In this document: positions 62,101 through 64,000 of the stretch, piece after piece
Layout: the number at the start of each line of letters is the position of its first letter
How positions within the stretch are numbered: the stretch's first letter is position 1
Source: Geomicrobium halophilum
Lineage (GTDB): Bacteria; Bacillota; Bacilli; Bacillales; Marinococcaceae
Assembly: GCF_014207655.1 (NCBI RefSeq)
Contig: NZ_JACHHJ010000003.1
Location: 415,776 to 479,775, forward strand
Length of the DNA: 64,000 nucleotides
Direction of reading: 5' to 3'
Made by a program: the position numbers and the translations under genes
The notes under the pieces: generated by a model
Database searches by the model: none
What the model was told of the DNA's origin: nothing
Seen by the model: the letters and a program-made list of their open reading frames with translations, nothing else

Positions 62101-62415
62101 ATGAAGAATATGGGTAACATGATGAAGCAAATGCAAAAAATGCAAAAGCAAATGCAGGAAGCACAAGAGGAATTGAAAGAAAAAACTGTAGAAGCAACGG
62201 CGGGCGGGGGCGCCGTAAAGATCGTTGCCTCGGGTGATAAACGTATCGTTGATGTTGAAATCGACGAAGAAGTTGTCGATCCTGAAGACGTCGATATGCT
62301 GCAGGATTTAATGTTAGCAGCTATAAATGAAGTTATGGGCAAAGTAGATGAACTTGTGGAACAGGACATGGGTAAGTTCACGAAAGGAATGAACCTACCA
62401 CCTGGAATGTTTTAG
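62101..62415 (+). CDS. ebfC: Nucleoid-associated protein EbfC/YbaB (YaaK)
   Basis: 104-residue DNA-binding dimer. Met/Gln-rich N-terminal helix ([20 protein letters not shown]), then [21 protein letters not shown] and the conserved [15 protein letters not shown]. Lies between dnaX and recR, as in nearly all bacteria. AAAGGAGG precedes ATG. Confidence 0.96.
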   Translation: MKNMGNMMKQMQKMQKQMQEAQEELKEKTVEATAGGGAVKIVASGDKRIVDVEIDEEVVDPEDVDMLQDLMLAAINEVMGKVDELVEQDMGKFTKGMNLPPGMF

Positions 62416-62427
62416 GAGGCATGAGGC

Positions 62428-63024
62428 GTGCAATACCCTGCTCCGATATCAAAACTCATTGACGGCTTCATGAAGTTGCCGGGTATTGGCCCGAAAACAG
62501 CAAGCCGCCTTGCTTTTTATATACTCAATATGAAGGAGGACGATGTACTCGATTTCGCTAAAGCACTTGTAAATGCGAAACGTGATCTGACGCATTGTTC
62601 TACCTGCTTTTATATTACCGATCGAGATCCATGTATCATCTGTGATGACAGCCATCGCGATCGTTCTGTTATCTGTGTAGTTGAAGATTCAAAAGACGTA
62701 ATGGCGATGGAAAAAATGCAGGAATACCAAGGATTGTACCATGTTTTACATGGAGCGATTTCTCCGATGGACGGTGTTGGCCCAGAAGATATTCGTATCC
62801 CTGAGCTTATTAAGCGTCTGCAAGACGACACTGTACAGGAGGTAATCATCGCTTCCAATCCCTCTATTGAAGGTGAGGCTACAGCCATGTACCTTTCTCG
62901 TATGATTAAACCAACAGGGATACGAGTGACACGACTCGCTCATGGATTACCCGTTGGAGGGGATCTGGAATATGCCGACGAAGTCACCCTTTCAAGAGCG
63001 GTTGAAGGAAGGCGTGAATTGTAG
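62428..63024 (+). CDS. recR: Recombination protein RecR
   Basis: 198-residue RecR. Helix-hairpin-helix [18 protein letters not shown]; a C4 zinc finger [16 protein letters not shown] at about residues 57-72; TOPRIM domain [14 protein letters not shown] and [19 protein letters not shown]. Works with RecO in gap repair. GTG start at 62428, with AGGAGG upstream and a 12-base gap from ebfC. Confidence 0.96.
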   Translation: MQYPAPISKLIDGFMKLPGIGPKTASRLAFYILNMKEDDVLDFAKALVNAKRDLTHCSTCFYITDRDPCIICDDSHRDRSVICVVEDSKDVMAMEKMQEYQGLYHVLHGAISPMDGVGPEDIRIPELIKRLQDDTVQEVIIASNPSIEGEATAMYLSRMIKPTGIRVTRLAHGLPVGGDLEYADEVTLSRAVEGRREL

Positions 63025-63131
63025 GTTATGAAATACTTGACTCAGCTCATCCGCTATTAAAAAGAAAAATTACAGCCTCCCCATTTAATTGCAAACGGAG
63101 AGACACGTGTTAATGAAGGAATAGGTGAAAG

Positions 63132-63162
63132 AAAGACTTGTCTATTTTAGGCAAGTCTTTGT
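63132..63162 (+). terminator. Terminator of dnaX-ebfC-recR
   Basis: AAAGACTTG (63132-63140) pairs with CAAGTCTTT (63152-63160). The yaaL gene found here in B. subtilis is not seen. Confidence 0.75.
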
Positions 63163-63207
63163 AATCCCAAGCATATAGATATTGTAAAAAGCTTGGGAGG
63201 CGATAAC

Positions 63208-63477
63208 ATGGATCCGGTTCTTATTGTCGCTGCAGTTGGTCTTGGCGTCTTTGTATTGATGTTTCTAGGCGTTCCAATAAAGCCGTTTCAATGGTTGGGG
63301 CATGGTGCTGTACGAATGATGTTAGGTGCCCTTGCATTATTTTTGATTAACTTATTCGGAAATCTTGCTGGCTTGCATATGCCGATTAATCTATTCACCT
63401 CAGCTGTCGCTGGATTTTTAGGAGTTCCAGGTGTTTTCATGCTGTTTGCAGTACACTTTTTGGTGCTCCCAGGTTAA
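63208..63477 (+). CDS. bofA: Pro-sigma-K processing inhibitor BofA
   Basis: 89-residue membrane protein with two to three hydrophobic segments and the BofA C-terminus GFLGVPGVFMLFAVHFLV. In sporulating cells it holds the SpoIVFB protease inactive until the forespore signal, delaying sigma-K. ATG 63208 has GGGAGG upstream; the frame opens five codons earlier at a TTG. A sporulation marker. Confidence 0.93.
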   Translation: MDPVLIVAAVGLGVFVLMFLGVPIKPFQWLGHGAVRMMLGALALFLINLFGNLAGLHMPINLFTSAVAGFLGVPGVFMLFAVHFLVLPG

Positions 63478-63488
63478 CGATAAAAAAA

Positions 63489-63512
63489 TGGACGGGATTA
63501 CCGTCTTTTTTT
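63489..63512 (+). terminator. Terminator of bofA
   Basis: GACGG (63491-63495) pairs with CCGTC (63501-63505), followed by T7. Confidence 0.8.
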
Positions 63513-63573
63513 AATATGTTTTATTACTGTTTAACTAAAGGAAATAAAGTAATAAAAAATCGTAAATAAACCC

Positions 63574-63602
63574 TTGCATAATTAAAGCGTAGATGATAAA
63601 TT
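63574..63602 (+). promoter_or_regulatory. Possible rrn promoter P1
   Basis: TTGCAT (63574-63579), 17 bases, TAAATT (63597-63602). The -10 is weak. Confidence 0.45.
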
Positions 63603-63763
63603 ATAAATCCGTCGCAATCACACCGGTCTTATTCATCAAGCCAACGGGGTGAACCAATCATTGAAATCAATGGTTGACGACAAAAAAGCGGCGTGTTAAA
63701 TTAGAATTCGCGTCATTGAGGAAGGCATTTAAGCCATTCATCAACACATTGAAAAATTTCTTC

Positions 63764-63792
63764 TTGACGCCATGGAGATTCTGTGATAAAGT
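63764..63792 (+). promoter_or_regulatory. rrn promoter P2
   Basis: TTGACG (63764-63769), 17 bases, TAAAGT (63787-63792), about 110 bases before 16S. The leader contains TTTGAAAACTGAA and a GCACACCCCCGTGTGC hairpin, typical of Bacillus rrn leaders. Confidence 0.75.
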
Positions 63793-63903
63793 ATAAAAGT
63801 CGCCATTTGGGCGGCGAATCAATTGCCCTTTGAAAACTGAATGAAAGCAAAGCGAAGCAAGAAAGAAGCCAGCGCGAGCACACCCCCGTGTGCGAGCGGA
63901 ACC

Positions 63904-64000
63904 ATTATGATGGAGAGTTTGATCCTGGCTCAGGACGAACGCTGGCGGCGTGCCTAATACATGCAAGTCGAGCGAACCCGGGGTGCTTGCACCCTGAGGG
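63904..64000 (+). rRNA. 16S ribosomal RNA, 5' end
   Basis: Begins near TTATGATGGAGAGTTTGATC and runs through the universal GATCCTGGCTCAGGACGAAC, GCTGGCGGCGTGCCTAATAC and CATGCAAGTCGAGCG; cut by the window end. First rRNA operon right of oriC. Confidence 0.97.

Noticed and set aside
63667..63966. 99-codon minus-strand frame over the rrn promoter and 16S start
   Set aside because: It runs through the 16S gene in antisense and covers its promoter; a shadow frame.

Overview
The window is the replication-origin region of a low-GC, endospore-forming Bacillaceae chromosome. The gene order (rlmH-htrC-walJIHKR, purA-dnaB-rplI-gdpP-yybS, rpsR-ssb-rpsF, ychF, parB-soj-noc-rsmG-mnmG-mnmE-jag-yidC-rnpA-rpmH, oriC, dnaA-dnaN-yaaA-recF-remB-gyrB-gyrA, guaB-dacA-pdxST-serS, tadA-SRP RNA-dnaX-ebfC-recR-bofA-rrn) follows the Bacillus subtilis origin region closely. 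Sporulation genes (yyaC, bofA, the SpoIIIJ-type yidC with jag) support a spore former. Very acidic exported proteins (OppA, DacA, WalH and HtrC ectodomains) suggest a halophilic or haloalkaliphilic species. I cannot name the genus.

Layout. Genes left of about 35 kb are almost all on the minus strand and genes right of it almost all on the plus strand, so transcription runs away from oriC on both replichores. oriC is split by dnaA: one DnaA-box cluster lies between rpmH and dnaA, and a second lies between dnaA and dnaN, followed by a CTACGA-type DnaA-trio tract and an AT-rich unwinding element. The left arm carries cell-wall stress signalling (WalRK with WalH, WalI, WalJ and HtrC), a Lys-Asp-Phe tRNA array, purine and replication genes, and the S6-SSB-S18 operon. 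It then carries an unusual chromosomal ParM-like actin operon, followed by the ParAB/Noc segregation module, tRNA-modification genes and membrane-protein insertion genes. The right arm carries the replication and topoisomerase operon, GMP and PLP synthesis, serS behind a T-box, an Lrp-type regulator, an oligopeptide ABC transporter in the order D-F-A-B-C, tRNA-Ser, SRP RNA, the DNA polymerase III tau subunit, recombination genes, and the start of an rRNA operon cut by the window end.

Regulatory DNA that stands out: two perfect copies of the Noc-binding palindrome, one of them in the leader of the ParM-like operon; a near-consensus parS inside yaaC; an extra cluster of three perfect DnaA boxes upstream of rlmH, about 35 kb from oriC; a PurBox-like inverted pair before purA; an S6:S18-type leader before rpsF; and a serS T-box.

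The non-core content is modest. It consists of the ParM-like/ParR-like gene pair with iterated leader repeats, a family of small interspersed elements with GTTCAAAA/TTTTGAAC ends (five examples, three of them flanked by matching 5-bp repeats), a 99-bp direct repeat inside the tRNA array, and a HepT-like toxin fragment next to tRNA-Ser. The most interesting candidate system is the chromosomal actin-like segregation cassette close to oriC.
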